Source: Ridgeia piscesae (lineage: Eukaryota; Annelida; Polychaeta; Sabellida; Siboglinidae). From it: DNA of 64,000 bases. Shown one piece after another: positions 11,240 to 22,599 of this stretch (the first letter of the stretch is position 1; every line of letters begins with the position of its first letter). The notes beneath the pieces are model-generated. The model saw only the letters and a program-made list of their open reading frames with translations. It searched no databases and had not been told where the DNA came from. A program made the translations under genes and the position numbers. The DNA lies in the NCBI GenBank assembly GCA_025642075.2, contig JAODUO010000561.1:42501-106500 (forward strand), read 5' to 3'.

Positions 11240-11860
11240 CGCAATGCATGTATGTCCAAATATGATCGGCAAATAACGAACCAATTCTATCGAGCAGGTA
11301 GACCGATAAGAAATCTCGTTATTTATCATCACAACGGACAGATACAGGCCCGAATCAATTCAATGATATCGTATTTATAACAAACAATGAGTATATCTAC
11401 ATACGTGCCATGAAAATATTTATAGGTGCACATATAATATGCATGTCCAGATCTGCTCGACAAATAATGAGCCAAGTCGGCGTTATTTCTTGAGCAACTC
11501 AACAAATAAGAAAACTCATTAGTTCTTATCAGAACGGATTAATACATGCAGGAAACTATACAAGAACGTCGCATGTACTACATAAAATTGGTATGTTCAT
11601 ATACATGCCATGCAAACATTTCTATGATTACATACAGGTGCATCAAGATCTGCGAACCCCATATCTACTCGATAAATAACGAGCCAAGTCGCATTATTTC
11701 TCCAGCAGCTCCACAAAATTAATAGTGGCCCGCGGTCCCGTTATTTGTTGAGCTGCGCGACAAATAGTGGTGTGACTTCGCGTTGTTTCACGAGCCGCTC
11801 GAGAAATAACGAACCGGTTCCTTATTTATCGAGCAACTCGGAGACTGGTTTTCCAGTTAT
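11240..11860. repeat. Degenerate array of AAATAACGAGCC/CGAGCAACTCG motifs
   Basis: Diverged segments such as AAATAACGAGCCAAGTCG, TTATTTCTTGAGCAACTC, TTATTTGTTGAGCTGCGCG and AAATAACGAACCGG recur at about 60-200 bp spacing in both orientations. They read as a decayed tandem or fold-back repeat. Exact monomers cannot be fixed by eye. Confidence 0.5.
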
Positions 11861-12454
11861 GCCACGGTTAATGTCATATATGCTTATGCATATAAGTAAA
11901 CTTGCTACTAATAGACAAAACATACTAGCAAAAAGAAAATTACCCATAACCTCTGAGCGTTGCATATACTCTTCATCACGTTCAGCAATCAGCGTGTGGA
12001 TCGATCATTCACATCTCTTGTACTGTTGCATTCCTGTCTGTTGTTGCTTGGAAGATTCACTACTAACAATATTATTGAACATATTCACATTGTGTCTGTT
12101 GTGGGTCCAGGGTTCATTGTTGGTTAAAAAAATGACAATTGTTTACATTGTAACGGTTTTCAACTGCCACCAAACAAAGTGAAACAATGTTGAACCGATT
12201 TCTGTTCAAACCAATATGATTTATTCAATCAACATTCAACAAACATTACAATATAAGACCATGTCAACATGCTGTACACATAATGTTGTTTGAAGGGAAT
12301 ACACAATAAACTAAAAACTTGCCAGCCAGCATCCCACGGCTCAAAGTATGCAGTTAAATCAATAAATAATATCGAAATTTCTTCAATTTACATTATTCGT
12401 TTATTATTTGTTAAATGTATATTATTCGTGTATGACTTGGTTTTTTTTTCAACG

Positions 12455-12589
12455 TGACGCCACTTGACGCCACTTGACGCCACTTGACGCCACTTGACGC
12501 CACTTGACGCCACTTGACGCCACTTGACGCCACTTAACGCCACTTGACGCCACTTGACGCCACTTGACGCCACTTGACGCCACTTGACA
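12455..12589. repeat. 10-bp minisatellite TGACGCCACT
   Basis: About 13 almost perfect copies of the decamer, with one TTAACGCCAC variant near 12535. The minus-strand open frame across it is a repeat read-through. Confidence 0.97.
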
Positions 12590-13338
12590 GCCGCAACGTT
12601 ATTGTATGCCACCTCTCGTGAGTGCTCCTATATATTTGTTTGTTTCACACTTGTAGTTTTCGTACATTTAAAAATTTAGGCGTAAATATATTTTAGTGCA
12701 CGTTTGTTTTGTTAATTTTCTTCGTTAGAGGGATGCAAGTGATGCTTTCATAACGTAGTGTATATTAGTCCAGGCTCTGTCATTAGGCTCAGGAAATATT
12801 GTGATAAAAGTTGTTCTTTTGATTTATATTCTACATCGCATCATGCTTAGACCATTTCTGTCGAGTTGTAAACAAAGTCCTGTCGGTAGGATGGCTATAT
12901 CTTCATCTTGCGAAGCCTTCCAGGTTATTTATGATAGCTACATTGACGAGTCATCGTGCTAGCAATATCGCCTCAGGAGAGCTCTATCCCGATGAGTCCA
13001 CAACTCAGAGCGAGAAACGTTGGGTATAATGGGAGAGAAAAAATAATCAGTTGCTGCAACTTATTCAGAAAATAGTGGTTGGTCAGTCTTTCTGTAGTAC
13101 CGGTTGTGTTGAGCGGGTTGTGTTGAACAAGTTCCAGCTCCCCTACACAGTACAGAGTTGAGAGAGCCAATACTGATCTCAGAACCTGCAAATATATTGA
13201 AAGATGCGGGTGAAAGGATCGTGCCTCATGCCATCTGGACAGGCCAACATGGCTGCCAACGTTTAATCGTTATGTCAAAAGGCACATACACAGTTATGCG
13301 CTATTGCACTTCACCCGTGATAATCTGAAAAACCTCTA

Positions 13339-13890
13339 GGTCGAGTTTGGAACAAGTGAGAAGAGAGAGCTCCTTCCCCTACACCGCGAGTGGGCGAGCA
13401 TCGCGGCCTTGTTCTGGTGAAGGCTCACGTACTCACTGGAAACGATGTCACCAGCAGAATTTGCACCAAGCATGCAGCGATGCAATGCAATCCCATTGTC
13501 CATCTGACTGAGTTTGACGAGACAGCACAACTACAGGAAACGGTGATCGCGCAAGTGGAAGAGTACCTCTTACGGGGTTGGGCGGGTGCAAGATCTAATT
13601 TGATAAATTGCATCTCCAGGTCCACACCAGTGTCTCTGCTCCCAATGCCACAACCAAAATGCCCCCGCATCGAGTGTTGTACGTTGACACATCACCAGAG
13701 TATTATATTGTTTTTCATGGGGTTACAGCTAGTGAAGGAAGGAGAATAAAGTGTTGCCAGTGTTGGTTGGAAAGTGATGGAGGCACCCTCAAACCGTTGA
13801 AATGTCTTAGCTCCCTGTCTACTAATATGTTATCCATGTGCAAATGTAGTAATGTGTTACGATGCATTGAACATGCAGAATGTGTATGGT
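13339..13890 (+). pseudogene. Transposon-derived ORF fragment, frameshifted
   Basis: Three plus-strand pieces follow one another in different frames. The first, around 13340-13420, encodes VEFGTSEKRELLPLHREW. The second, around 13420-13600, encodes HVLTGNDVTSRICTKHAAM and a segment with YLLRGWAGAR. The third, around 13740-13890, encodes WLESDGGTLKPLKCL followed by a cysteine-rich MCKCSN stretch. This order (an LTGxDxTSK-type block, then a W-rich block, then a cysteine cluster) is one I know from uncharacterised transposon-like proteins that are abundant in invertebrate genomes. At least two frameshifts separate the pieces, so it is not expressed as one protein. The element class is uncertain. 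Confidence 0.5.
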
Positions 13891-13899
13891 GATGTATGT

Positions 13900-14855
13900 C
13901 ATTTATTGTCACATATCACAAGTTCGAAACTGTCAATATCGCTGGTAGCTAAATGTGAGATGGATAATTTGGTGTACGTGTACATGCTAGCTAGTACAGT
14001 ACATTACAGGTCCTTATTGTTATAAATTACTTGAAAGGTTACAATAGTTTTTGTTTGTCGCAATATGTTAAAATAAACAGACATCAGACATGAATTGACC
14101 ATCATTTTCAATTCTTGGTTTTCTATATTAAAAAGAGAACACGATTTATGCATATGTTTAGGCACATTTGATCTTGGCGTAGCATTTAGTTATAACCTCT
14201 GTATATAATATGTAAAATGTAAATACTGTCATCTATTCGACTTTATCTCATCAGAAATATGATGATATCAACTAAGATAAGACCTCTAGCTCATGAATAT
14301 GCCAGTTCTATCCCGTTTCGTGACCAGATATGGTCTAAAATGTTGATTTTAACCCACTAACTTGAGCTTCGACCTTTATGGTCAAGTTGAAAGGTCATGA
14401 AATAATATGTATTTGATTGGGCATTATAACAACCATCGAGAGAGACATCAAAATCCAGTGTCTAGCTCATTTCGACCGAGAGTTACGGCTTATTGTGTTT
14501 CTTTAGTCGACAGTCGTCATGGTTGAGCGGCCATGTTGGATTTATCATCAAATACGGCGTCAAATCGTAAAATGGATTTGTCAGGCGTGTCTGGAATGTC
14601 AATTGCAGGCGGCATTGATACCAAGTTTGGCTATCTAGCCCTTCTAGATCCAAACTTATAATGAAAACCCGGTCAGCGGCGGCCATCTTGGATTTCACGC
14701 TCCAGTGACCTTATGCCACGGATTTTTAAAAAGCACCTCCTGAAATGTTGAAAGACATCGTATGTAGAATACAACTCAAAAAAGAAAAACTGCGTTTACC
14801 TCAAATGTGTACGGGCCTATATGGCAGAGCCAGGACTAATGTATATGTATGTAAG
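13900..14855. other. Non-coding stretch with GGCCAT(C/G)TTGGATTT motifs
   Basis: No gene is seen. GGCCATGTTGGATTT (14530) and GGCCATCTTGGATTT (14680) recur, and TTTATGGTCAAGTTGAAAGG near 14376 is of a type common in dispersed repeats. It is probably an old mobile-element fragment of unknown class. Confidence 0.35.
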
Positions 14856-14860
14856 ATAGG

Positions 14861-15112
14861 TGAGAAAGTTGGCGGCTGTTGGTAGTCGTTTTCATGGTTC
14901 GGTCAATCTAACCCGGTCGTCTGGCATCCGCACTGTGTCTGTGATTGTCCCAACGAACCCACTGGACCACTCTTTCAGTTCTGGTCGATCAAAGGGTAAC
15001 AAAACCTGTACTGTCATTACAAGCATATGAGGAACAGTGCAGTCGCGATTAGCGAACTGCTTGGCTTTCTTTTATGACAGCTGGAGCGAGACCATATATG
15101 CATTTTCCATAG
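14861..15112 (+). repeat. Dispersed repeat X, copy 1
   Basis: This shares long blocks in the same order with 24054-24392: GTCGTTTTCATGGTT, CCCGGTCGTCTGGCATCC, GACTGTCCCAACGAA-like, TTTCAGTTCTGGTC, AAAGGGTAACAAAA, TATGAGGAACAGTG and GCTTGGCT...TTATGACAGCTG. No coding potential is seen. Confidence 0.8.
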
Positions 15113-15600
15113 GCGACCATTATAACGTTTTATTCATTTCCTACTAATTTTGAGCAGCTCTGTTATTGACAATTGCACAGCATATTTACCCTCCATAAAC
15201 AGAAGTTCTGTGAAAAAATCGTGAACTTTTAATACCTCAGGCTCCCTCAAACTTCTTTCAAACTTTATACCCCTCCATTTCTGCTTGAACCACCCACGGA
15301 TTGCACCTGATTACATCACCAAGCTAAATGACAACTGTATTAATACGCAGAAATGCACCGAATGACAGCTGTCGTAACTTGACAGCTCTGATGCTACGCT
15401 GCACGAAAACATCATTTCTAATCACTCCACACTACATATGTGCTCACAGAAATTAAGACAACTTGTATAATGCTGCTTTTAAGGTGTACTCTTTGGACGC
15501 ACGGGGAATGGCGGACGAGCACCTTATTGTGGTCTTACATCACCTCACTAAGCCTGGGTAACCGAGGCTAAGGCGGACTTAGCGTCGGGCGGACGAAGGT

Positions 15601-15872
15601 GGTTACAAACGGTGGCGCCTCCAAACGGAAACTGAATTGGAAAGTAGTAGTAGTGTGAAATGACACACTCGCAACTTTACTAACTTCAATTATATAATTC
15701 AGTGAATACTGCCTTCTGTGTTGTTCAAGGTTTGTGTTGGGTTGTATATAGTTGGGAACTGCAATAGTTCACGTAGGATTTGTGACGCCTTTGATTAAGT
15801 TTTAAATATCAAGTTACTGCTGCGGGCGATAAACGAGTGTCAAAGACAAAGTCACAAAGACAAAGTTCAAAC
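15601..15872 (+). repeat. LTR-like repeat Y, copy 1
   Basis: This matches 22671-22926 closely (GGTTACAAACGGTGGCGCC at the left, then ACGTAGGATTTGTGACGCC and TACTGCTGCGGGCGATAAA). It matches 33509-33688 partly. The TGGCGCC at 15613 resembles a tRNA-Lys-type primer-binding site preceded by a TTACA-like LTR end. Copy 2 sits beside a Gypsy pol fragment, so an LTR or LTR-adjacent origin is plausible but unproven. Confidence 0.6.
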
Positions 15873-16465
15873 GGGTTTGACTAGAAGGGGCACGACCACG
15901 TAATATATGGTGTTAGCTAGTTTGGTCATTGATTATAATGTATGTTTTGTGTGTGCACTACGTCGTCCAGAAATTATACAATTTGGGCATTTTTATTCGA
16001 TCATCTGAACAAATATTGGTTACCCAAATATTTTCTAATGGTACAGTAGCGCTACCTAGTGAATGACATTATAACTATAAGAATAAATAAGTGCAAGTGC
16101 CAAAAGATCTAAGTAACGTAAAATAACGTTTCGGAAATGTTCTGTTAAATTGATAATTCCAACAAAACTGTACAAGTTATAATATTATATTTATTCTTGA
16201 TATGTTACATTACCATGTCTGCACACTTTTTGCAAGACAGTTCCAGGTAGTGTTTTTCGAATGTCTGCACTGACCAAGTGGAAACTTCCAACCGAGTTAC
16301 TAGATTAGAGTAGACCTAGCTATATGATATCAACAGATGGGGCAGTTAATTTAGTCGGATGAAAATCCGTTACGAATTTGCATTTTAAGTTGCTTGATTC
16401 CACATAATATTGTGGTTTTTGCCTCCCCACTTTCATAAATAAATACATGAAATTGTGCTATGTTG

Positions 16466-16471
<6 letters not shown>

Positions 16472-16522
<51 letters not shown>
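16472..16522. repeat. (TA)n microsatellite
   Basis: About 25 TA units. The rest of 15880-16735 shows no gene that I can support. Confidence 0.95.
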
Positions 16523-16527
<5 letters not shown>

Positions 16528-16741
16528 GCTGCATTGTATTGTAAACACACATTATACATGTGTATATGTATACAATATTCATTATCTCATTTATGAACAG
16601 TACCAGTAAAGATTATATTATAGTAGCAATGCAGTATGTAATGTTTAATAAAAAAAACATTATTCTTAGTTACAGGAAATATAAACACCTATTGTTTGAT
16701 TCCAAATTAACTCTCTCTGAATGCTGAGCTATGATGTGGCT

Positions 16742-16985
16742 GACATCAGAGATGGAGTAATCGTGTACTCGTACTTGAGTACGAGGAATTTGTTTAGTAC
16801 TCGTACTCGAGTACGAAGGAAAGTAATCGTACTCAAGTACATTACCAAAGTAATCGTACTCACGATTACTTCTCACGATTACATTTTTTTCATACTCGTA
16901 CTCGAGTACATTTGTTTTATGAGTACTCGTACTCGTACTCATGCATGTTCAAAGTAATCGTACTCGAGTACATTTGAATTGTACT
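16742..16985. repeat. Palindromic (T)ACTCGTACTCGAGTA-rich element
   Basis: The 240-bp stretch is built from overlapping palindromes such as GTACTCGTACTCGAGTACGA, alternating with AGTAATCGTACTC units. It begins CAGAGATGGAGTAATCG, which looks like a hAT-type end. The open frames on both strands (STST/EYEY and TRTRT) are by-products. A non-autonomous DNA transposon is likely. Confidence 0.55.
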
Positions 16986-18111
16986 ATTGTGGATAGAACT
17001 CCATCTGGTCGATAAATATTGGGTCGAAACATGAGTCAGAATGCATTAGTGTGTAATATTACGTAATACAAGCACTTCTAGGTAGTCATAATAGGGGAAC
17101 AAACATTTATCTTAAGATTCCACACAGATTAGCAGTGTCTTACGTGGAAATAGTACTTATTTAAAATAAATGTGATGCTGTTGGATAGTTTTGTGCATTA
17201 TTTGGATAGTGTTGGTGGGGAAATTGAGAAAAGATTTTCTTCAAGAGCTGCTCTGGAAATACCGGTCAAATTTTTGCTTCTTTACAAAGCTGCTCTGAAA
17301 ATAGCCTAAGACGTTCTTGTAAGTTGTTCGACTGTTGTGTTCGTACATTCTTTGAAAATCCATATGCGATTCTGCAGCCAGCTTTGTCAATTTCAGCCTA
17401 TGCATCTTTTAACACAGAATGTGAAATTTATTTTCATAAGCTATTTTACTGACTAGTGACATTTTAAAAGCACTCGTGCACTGGGCTGTCTGTTTAACTT
17501 AATATTTTAAGCTACCGGATACTTTTTATTATTACATGTAAAATTAACATTCCCCCAGATTTATTTATTATTTCCACTTTTATTGTATTGTAAAGATAAA
17601 TAATTGTTCTGAATTCAGTACTTTAGCAATATAAAAACAGATATTACAGTCATAATTTACTCATGTAACAAAACTAGGTCCCACGAATACTTTCTAAAAT
17701 AACTAGATTATTGTAGATATATGTCTGGTAGATTCACTAACTTCACCTGATGTTGTTTCAGACAACAGCAACATCTGTCGAAAGGTGTTCACACCAGAAG
17801 TATCTGAAATGGAGTGACTAAGCTGCCAAAAATCGCACACATTCACAACAACAACTGTCACGTCCAGTGACACCCCAGAACGGAGGGCATCAAGTCACAT
17901 GATCAAACATCCACATTTGGGCCATCGAGAAAAACAGAACATGTGACTGTCGCTTGAGGAACAATCAGTTAGCTTCATATATGAAGATATCAACTTAGTC
18001 AATGATATTCAAATGTGCTTAATTATTCTCTGACTGATGAATCATCTTAATATATTAGTGCATCTACAAGACATTCTTCTCAGAGTTCAGTTGCGTGCTG
18101 TGTGTGCGCAC

Positions 18112-18330
18112 TGACATTTGTGGGGAAACATTTAATTCTGACGCTTGTGGAAACGTTTTACAAAAAGATGGTGCCTTAAAGACATTTTGGCACTAATATT
18201 GGTGAGAAACTTCAAATGTCATGCAGGTGGTGTATACACCTTGTTGAGTATTATACATTCATGTACTAGTTCTCGCTCAATTGTAACACAACGTCGTATG
18301 TAGAAGAACTTTGAAGACACAAGTGTGCAT
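18112..18330 (+). pseudogene. Fossil zinc fingers upstream of locus A
   Basis: ACATTTGTGGGG, then GACGCTTGTGGAAACGTTTTA, and later GTAGAAGAACTTTGAAGACAC with GTGTGCATCC look like decayed C2H2 fingers (CxxCG, then LK-T-x-VRxH). They are out of frame with one another and with the ORF that starts at 18362. The same fossil is better preserved at 27721-27955. Confidence 0.6.
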
Positions 18331-18361
18331 CCATGCTGTGGTGCTAACCTAAAAGTGTTAA

Positions 18362-19096
18362 ATGGAAACCGGTATTTTCAATATGGCTGTAAATGTGAAC
18401 ACATGTACTGTTGAGAAACTATTCAAATGTCACACTTGTGATAGACTTTTTTTACACAATTATGGCTTAATGCGACATGTTCGCATCCATACTGGTGAGA
18501 AACCGTACCAATGTGATACCTGTGGTGTACAATTCTCGCACAGTACTACTTTGAAGAACCATTTCCGCATCCACACTGGAGATAAACCATACAAATGTGA
18601 TACCTGTGGTGCAAAATTCTCAGAAAATGGTAGTTTGAAGAGACATGTCCGAACCCACACAGGGGATAAACCATACAAATGTGACATTTGTGGTGCACAA
18701 TTCACACAGAATAATGTTTTAAAGAGACATGTCCGAACCCACACAGGGGATAAACCGTACAAGTGTGATACTTGTGGTGCACAATTCTCACGTAATAATA
18801 GATTGAAGACCCATGTCCGTATCCATACTGGAGAGAGACCATACAAATGTGATACCTGTGGTGCACAATACTCAGCAATTGGTAGTTTGAAGTCCCATGT
18901 GCGTATCCACACAGGGGATAGACCATACATATGTGATACCTGTGGTGCACAATTCTCTCAACTTTGTAATTTTAAGGTTCACGTACGTCTCCACACAGGG
19001 GACAAACCATACAAGTGTAAAACCTGTGCTGTACAATTCTCAAAACATTGTAATTTGAAGAAGCATGTATGTATCCACAACGAGGATAAACTATAA
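18362..19096 (+). CDS. C2H2 zinc-finger protein, 8 fingers (locus A)
   Basis: The ORF encodes 244 residues: a 20-residue leader (METGIFNMAVNVNTCTVEKL) followed by eight contiguous 28-residue C2H2 fingers with linkers of the TGEKP/TGDKP type. Finger cores are mostly YKCDTCGAQFS...LK.HVRIH. All eight keep both cysteines and both histidines, so all should bind zinc. A protein of this type is expected to act in the nucleus as a sequence-specific DNA-binding protein. There is no KRAB, BTB, SCAN or other effector domain. The start is chosen because the leader is conserved with the paralogue at 27963, and fossil fingers lie just upstream in other frames. No intron is needed. A 5' untranslated exon is possible. 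The ORF stops where the next finger has decayed. Confidence 0.85.
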   Translation: METGIFNMAVNVNTCTVEKLFKCHTCDRLFLHNYGLMRHVRIHTGEKPYQCDTCGVQFSHSTTLKNHFRIHTGDKPYKCDTCGAKFSENGSLKRHVRTHTGDKPYKCDICGAQFTQNNVLKRHVRTHTGDKPYKCDTCGAQFSRNNRLKTHVRIHTGERPYKCDTCGAQYSAIGSLKSHVRIHTGDRPYICDTCGAQFSQLCNFKVHVRLHTGDKPYKCKTCAVQFSKHCNLKKHVCIHNEDKL

Positions 19097-19275
19097 AATG
19101 TGATACACGTGGTATTCTCACAAAGTAGTTATTTGAAAAGATATGTCCGTATCCAAAACTATGATACCTGTATTACATAATTCTAAACCAGTGGTACTTT
19201 GAAGATGCCCTGGTGATAACCCCAATACTATAATGTTGTCAAAGTTGTCATTTTAAGGCACATGTATGTATCTAT
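19097..19275 (+). pseudogene. Fossil zinc fingers downstream of locus A
   Basis: TGTGATACACGTGGTATTCTC, then TTTGAAAAGATATGTCCG and TCCAAAACTATGATACCTGT, are recognisable finger remnants with deletions and stops. TTAAGGCACATGTATGTATC marks a further one. The equivalent remnants are at 29547-29780. Confidence 0.7.
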
Positions 19276-19573
19276 GTAACTGGTTTTGCATTATTTTAAA
19301 ACTGAGACAGTTTCTTCATTAGTAAATATATTTTCAAACATAACTTTGTAAGGTTACTATTTCATGAACTGAGACATGACATCGTCATGGATGTTGGATA
19401 TAGTTTCAAGCCTGACGTAGATACAGGGCGCTTTCATTCAGGTAGAATGTGTTACGTATCGTAACAGTAAGTCTCAAATGTGATTAAACAAATGCCTAAG
19501 ATTGCTCCATTTGTCACTATCTATACTTCACGCTGTAATTATAATGCTGTATATCGTGATGAAAGTTAAATAC

Positions 19574-19600
19574 TATGTGTGATATATATATATATATATA
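19574..19600. repeat. (TA)n microsatellite
   Basis: A short TA run in the 3' flank of the zinc-finger locus. Confidence 0.9.
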
Positions 19601-19739
19601 CAATGGAATGCATAATGCTTGACTTTTTTGTTGGTGAATTCTGGCGAACTGACCTGAATAATACAGGGGGACTCCAAACTAGAAACGCTGCGCATGTGGA
19701 GTTCTATTTTGGATATGTTATCATACACGCCTTACCATT

Positions 19740-19832
19740 GTAGGGCATTCACATCAGCCATAAAAAATTATATCAGGGAATTCCCACATCACACCTGATG
19801 CACTAACGGGCATTTATATATGCCCTACAGAT
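19740..19832. repeat. Short diverged GTAGGGCATTCACA array
   Basis: TTGTAGGGCATTCACATCAG, CACATCACACCTGATG and ATATGCCCTACAG are the same motif family as the ~28-bp array at 32860-33185. Only two or three diverged units are visible. Confidence 0.5.
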
Positions 19833-19876
19833 GTATCTTTAATATATATATATATCCGAAACTATTTCAATATCAT

Positions 19877-20110
19877 ACAGTGATGTAGCCAGATGGAGGC
19901 CATAGTATGGAACTGAGGACCAATAAATGGTTGCCTGATTCAAACAGTGACACAATACAGAGTATTATAGTGATGCCTGTGTTGGATTTCCCTTCCCAAT
20001 TCTTCCTGCTGACAAAGAAATGTATCATTCAAATAGGATTAAGTTACCCATACTCGAGGAATCCTCCATTTCTACCATTATCGATAAGCAGCCGAAGAGG
20101 TGGCAGTGCA
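19877..20110 (-). repeat. Diverged copy of the hAT-like repeat
   Basis: On the plus strand GATGTAGCCAGATGGAGGCC, GAGGACCAATAAATGG and TTGCCTGATTCAAACAG match 31648-31785. TGTTGGATTTCCCTTCCCAA and ACAAAGAAATGTATCATTC match the reverse complement of 2820-2905. Together these link three regions into one repeat family. Confidence 0.55.
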
Positions 20111-20164
20111 ACGAAAATGCTAGGTTAAATTGCACATTGTAAAGGTAAACTCCTGTCATTATAG

Positions 20165-20405
20165 TATCAAAAATTCTTATATATTATCCAATCCTCAGGA
20201 TTGCTCAGGATATTCAATAGAAACCATCTCGGCTTCTCTTTGAAGCATCAAGTCACGTTAAAGTGCTAAGACAATACGTATAAACATAACCACCATTCAT
20301 GCAGGTACTCATTCATTCATTAGAGTGAACTGGAGCAATGTAGAGTGGACAAACATGCCCAGTTTGTACACGGCAACACAGGATTCGAACCCAGGTTCTC
20401 TTATT
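20165..20405 (-). mobile_element. SINE copy 2 (minus strand), 5' truncated
   Basis: Read on the minus strand it contains CCTGGGTTCGAATCCTGTG, TTTGTCCACTCTACATTG, CAGTTCACTC and the tail AATCCTGAGGATTGG, in the same order as 10228-10537. The tRNA-like 5' part ends at about 20405. The B box (GGTTCGAATCC) is better preserved than in copy 1. Confidence 0.75.
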
Positions 20406-20409
20406 TATC

Positions 20410-21165
20410 TATCTGCACTAATATGCCGTTTATCAGGTATATTTCCCCCTGAGTAGGTGGAATCTCCTATTGAAAAATAATTTATAAATTTTAGTGAGCA
20501 GCAACGTTACACGTTGTGTCTTGTGAAGTTACGTCAGCACTTCATCATCGACTTTATAGTACAAAGGTTTAATTATTGTTTCATCGTCATGTTCCATGTC
20601 TGTAGGTTTGGTAGATGTAGCGTGAGCAATATGGTGGCCATCTTTAGGTGGATATTATATAAGGTGCATATTACATAAGCAAGGGCTATGGGTTTGTATG
20701 TCGTTTGTGTGGCGTCATTTTTCTTATTTGTTCTTAGTTTCTATGAAAGTTTTGATGAACTAACACCTACATTGGTCAATAAACTTGGTTGTCATGTTAT
20801 TTTTATACATGTTTGGTTTGAATTATATGTTCTGTTACAAAACTCGATCGTAGATTATATTGTAAAACACGCGTCGCTCCAAAAACGCAACTGTTCACTA
20901 CGTCACCATGTCTACCTTCTCCAACTCAACTCGTCCCCTTCCGATCCCGGTAGGCCTACGCTAAAATAATGATACACTGGCCCATCACCAGCGGTAACCG
21001 TCCGTGGTTACGGGTGTTCATCGCCCCTCACTAACATGACGCATAGTAAAGGAATCTACATGCAAGGAAATCAGCAATTAAGCATTGTCCGTCTAAACTA
21101 AATTCACCCCAACAAATTGCATCTGACGAAACGCTGTCTCTAGATGTTCATTGTTCAGATATGTG
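20410..21165. other. Non-coding stretch, no feature seen
   Basis: The open frame at 20688-20969 has a hydrophobic start but no recognisable domain or paralogue, and no splice signals in place. I do not call it a gene. Confidence 0.35.
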
Positions 21166-21174
21166 CAGAATCAG

Positions 21175-21955
21175 TCACGATATCGTGCAAGTTGACACCT
21201 CTTCCTTCCGACACCTGTCGTCCACTCGCCGCCGACGACTGCTCTCTCGCAGGTGCAGTCGGTTGACATCCTGAGGTGGCAACGTGGCCTGGCCCGGGCC
21301 TGAACGTTTGTGACTGTCGATGGCAGCCCATCGCGTTTCCACAGGCGCGCCCCGATCTGGTCGCAGTCGGTTCTTGGGCACCAGCTTCCGTGTATTACGG
21401 GGTCCCCGTCGCTTCCTATACATGACATCGTTGATCTGATCAGCGACGCAAAAATGGCCCGTCCAACTGTTTGGGCAACTTCGGACACGTGCCCTTCTTT
21501 CGCTGGAGGTTGTGCATCCACACAGCATCGCCAACGTCGAATCGACTGTGGTCGGCAGGAAGATCGCAGTGGCGCTTCGCTCTAGCATGTGTCAGCTGGG
21601 TCTGCGAGCGGGCAAATTCATGTACGGACTCCAAAGGGTCTCGTAGGTCGGCCACGTACTTGCAGTACTTCACAGGCTGTTCGTCAGGGCACCCCCACAC
21701 CAAGTCAACGGGCATTGTAATATCGCGTCCATACACCAACATACTCGGCGTGTACCCAATGGTGTCGTGAACAACCGACCGATACAACATCAAAGGCAAA
21801 GGTAGCTTTTCATCCCAGGTACTGTCATGTTCTCCGATGAACATCGCAAGTTGTCGATAGAGTGTCCGGTTTTATAGCTCCACCATGCCATCGGATTGTG
21901 GGTGTAGAGTAGTTGTCCTTGTATTGTGGCTGCTCAATAACGATTGCCATGTAAT
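21175..21955 (-). pseudogene. Ty3/Gypsy-type pol fragment (integrase C-terminal half)
   Basis: On the minus strand the fragment starts with the end of the integrase core (LHPQSDGMVE at about 21900) and continues through GYTPSMLVYGRDITMPVD. It ends with a basic region typical of the region after the core (VGDAVWMHN, then a chromodomain-like or GPF/Y-like LPKQLDGPF). Integrase inserts the element's DNA into the host chromosome. This copy is broken by an in-frame TAA at 21872-21874 and by a frameshift near 21440-21480. Reverse transcriptase, protease, gag and the front of integrase are absent. GC content is higher than in the neighbouring DNA, which fits a relatively recent insertion. An LTR-like repeat lies 0.65 kb to the right. 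Confidence 0.85.
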
Positions 21956-22599
21956 CTTTTTTTTGGAGGGCCACTCTTCTGTTTTGAAATATATTTAAGT
22001 AAAAAGTAGTTATAAAATGTGAGAGATACGTTAGATTATTCGGGTTTCTAGCTATTCAGAAAACGTTTTGAAAAGCACACAAGACAAGTACCACATTTTA
22101 TTTAGTGCAGTTTTAGCCTACATTATTAAAGAATTACATTAAATTATGAACCCATAAAGATATTATTGTACATTAAAATAATATAGGACTACAAATGCAT
22201 TTGTCACTTCAAGTTTCGCAAGCATCAGACGAAAAGCGCTCATTCGTAAAAACAAACAATTGACGTTTTTTAACCGCACATGTGCAAACTGTGGATTATT
22301 CCTCTGGCTCTACATAGACTCAAAAAAGTAACCACATTAAAATTACACTTTAAAAGTACAACATTTTACACACTTTGAAAACTTTTATTAAAACTGATAT
22401 CGGGCCGTCAACGCGCCTATGACGGTAGGCTGGGGTCATAGCGCTCGATTTTGCATGGCGTTGCCGTCGGGCCGACATCGGCCAGATGTCGGGCATAGTG
22501 CGCACAAACACACACAGTGTTTGTCTTGGTGCTCCAGCGCTAAAATATACGCCACTGATGACGTACTTTTTTATTTCAAGTTGTAAAATAATATGCCTT

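Larger units (their letters stand above)
17441..19720 (+). repeat. Segmental duplication, copy 1 (zinc-finger locus A)
   Basis: Homology to 27066-30285 begins abruptly at TAAGCTATTTTACTGA and continues through the 5' flank, the ORF and the 3' flank, to TCTGGCGAACTGACC and CTCCAAACTAGAAAC. Copies are in direct orientation about 9.6 kb apart. They differ in length mainly because copy 2 has ten more fingers. Confidence 0.85.

Noticed and set aside
12455..12589. CRISPR-like array
   Set aside because: It is a spacerless 10-bp tandem repeat in an animal genome.
21171..21588. Additional open frames on both strands over the Gypsy fragment
   Set aside because: Only the minus-strand frames that follow the integrase order show family motifs. 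The others are shadows.
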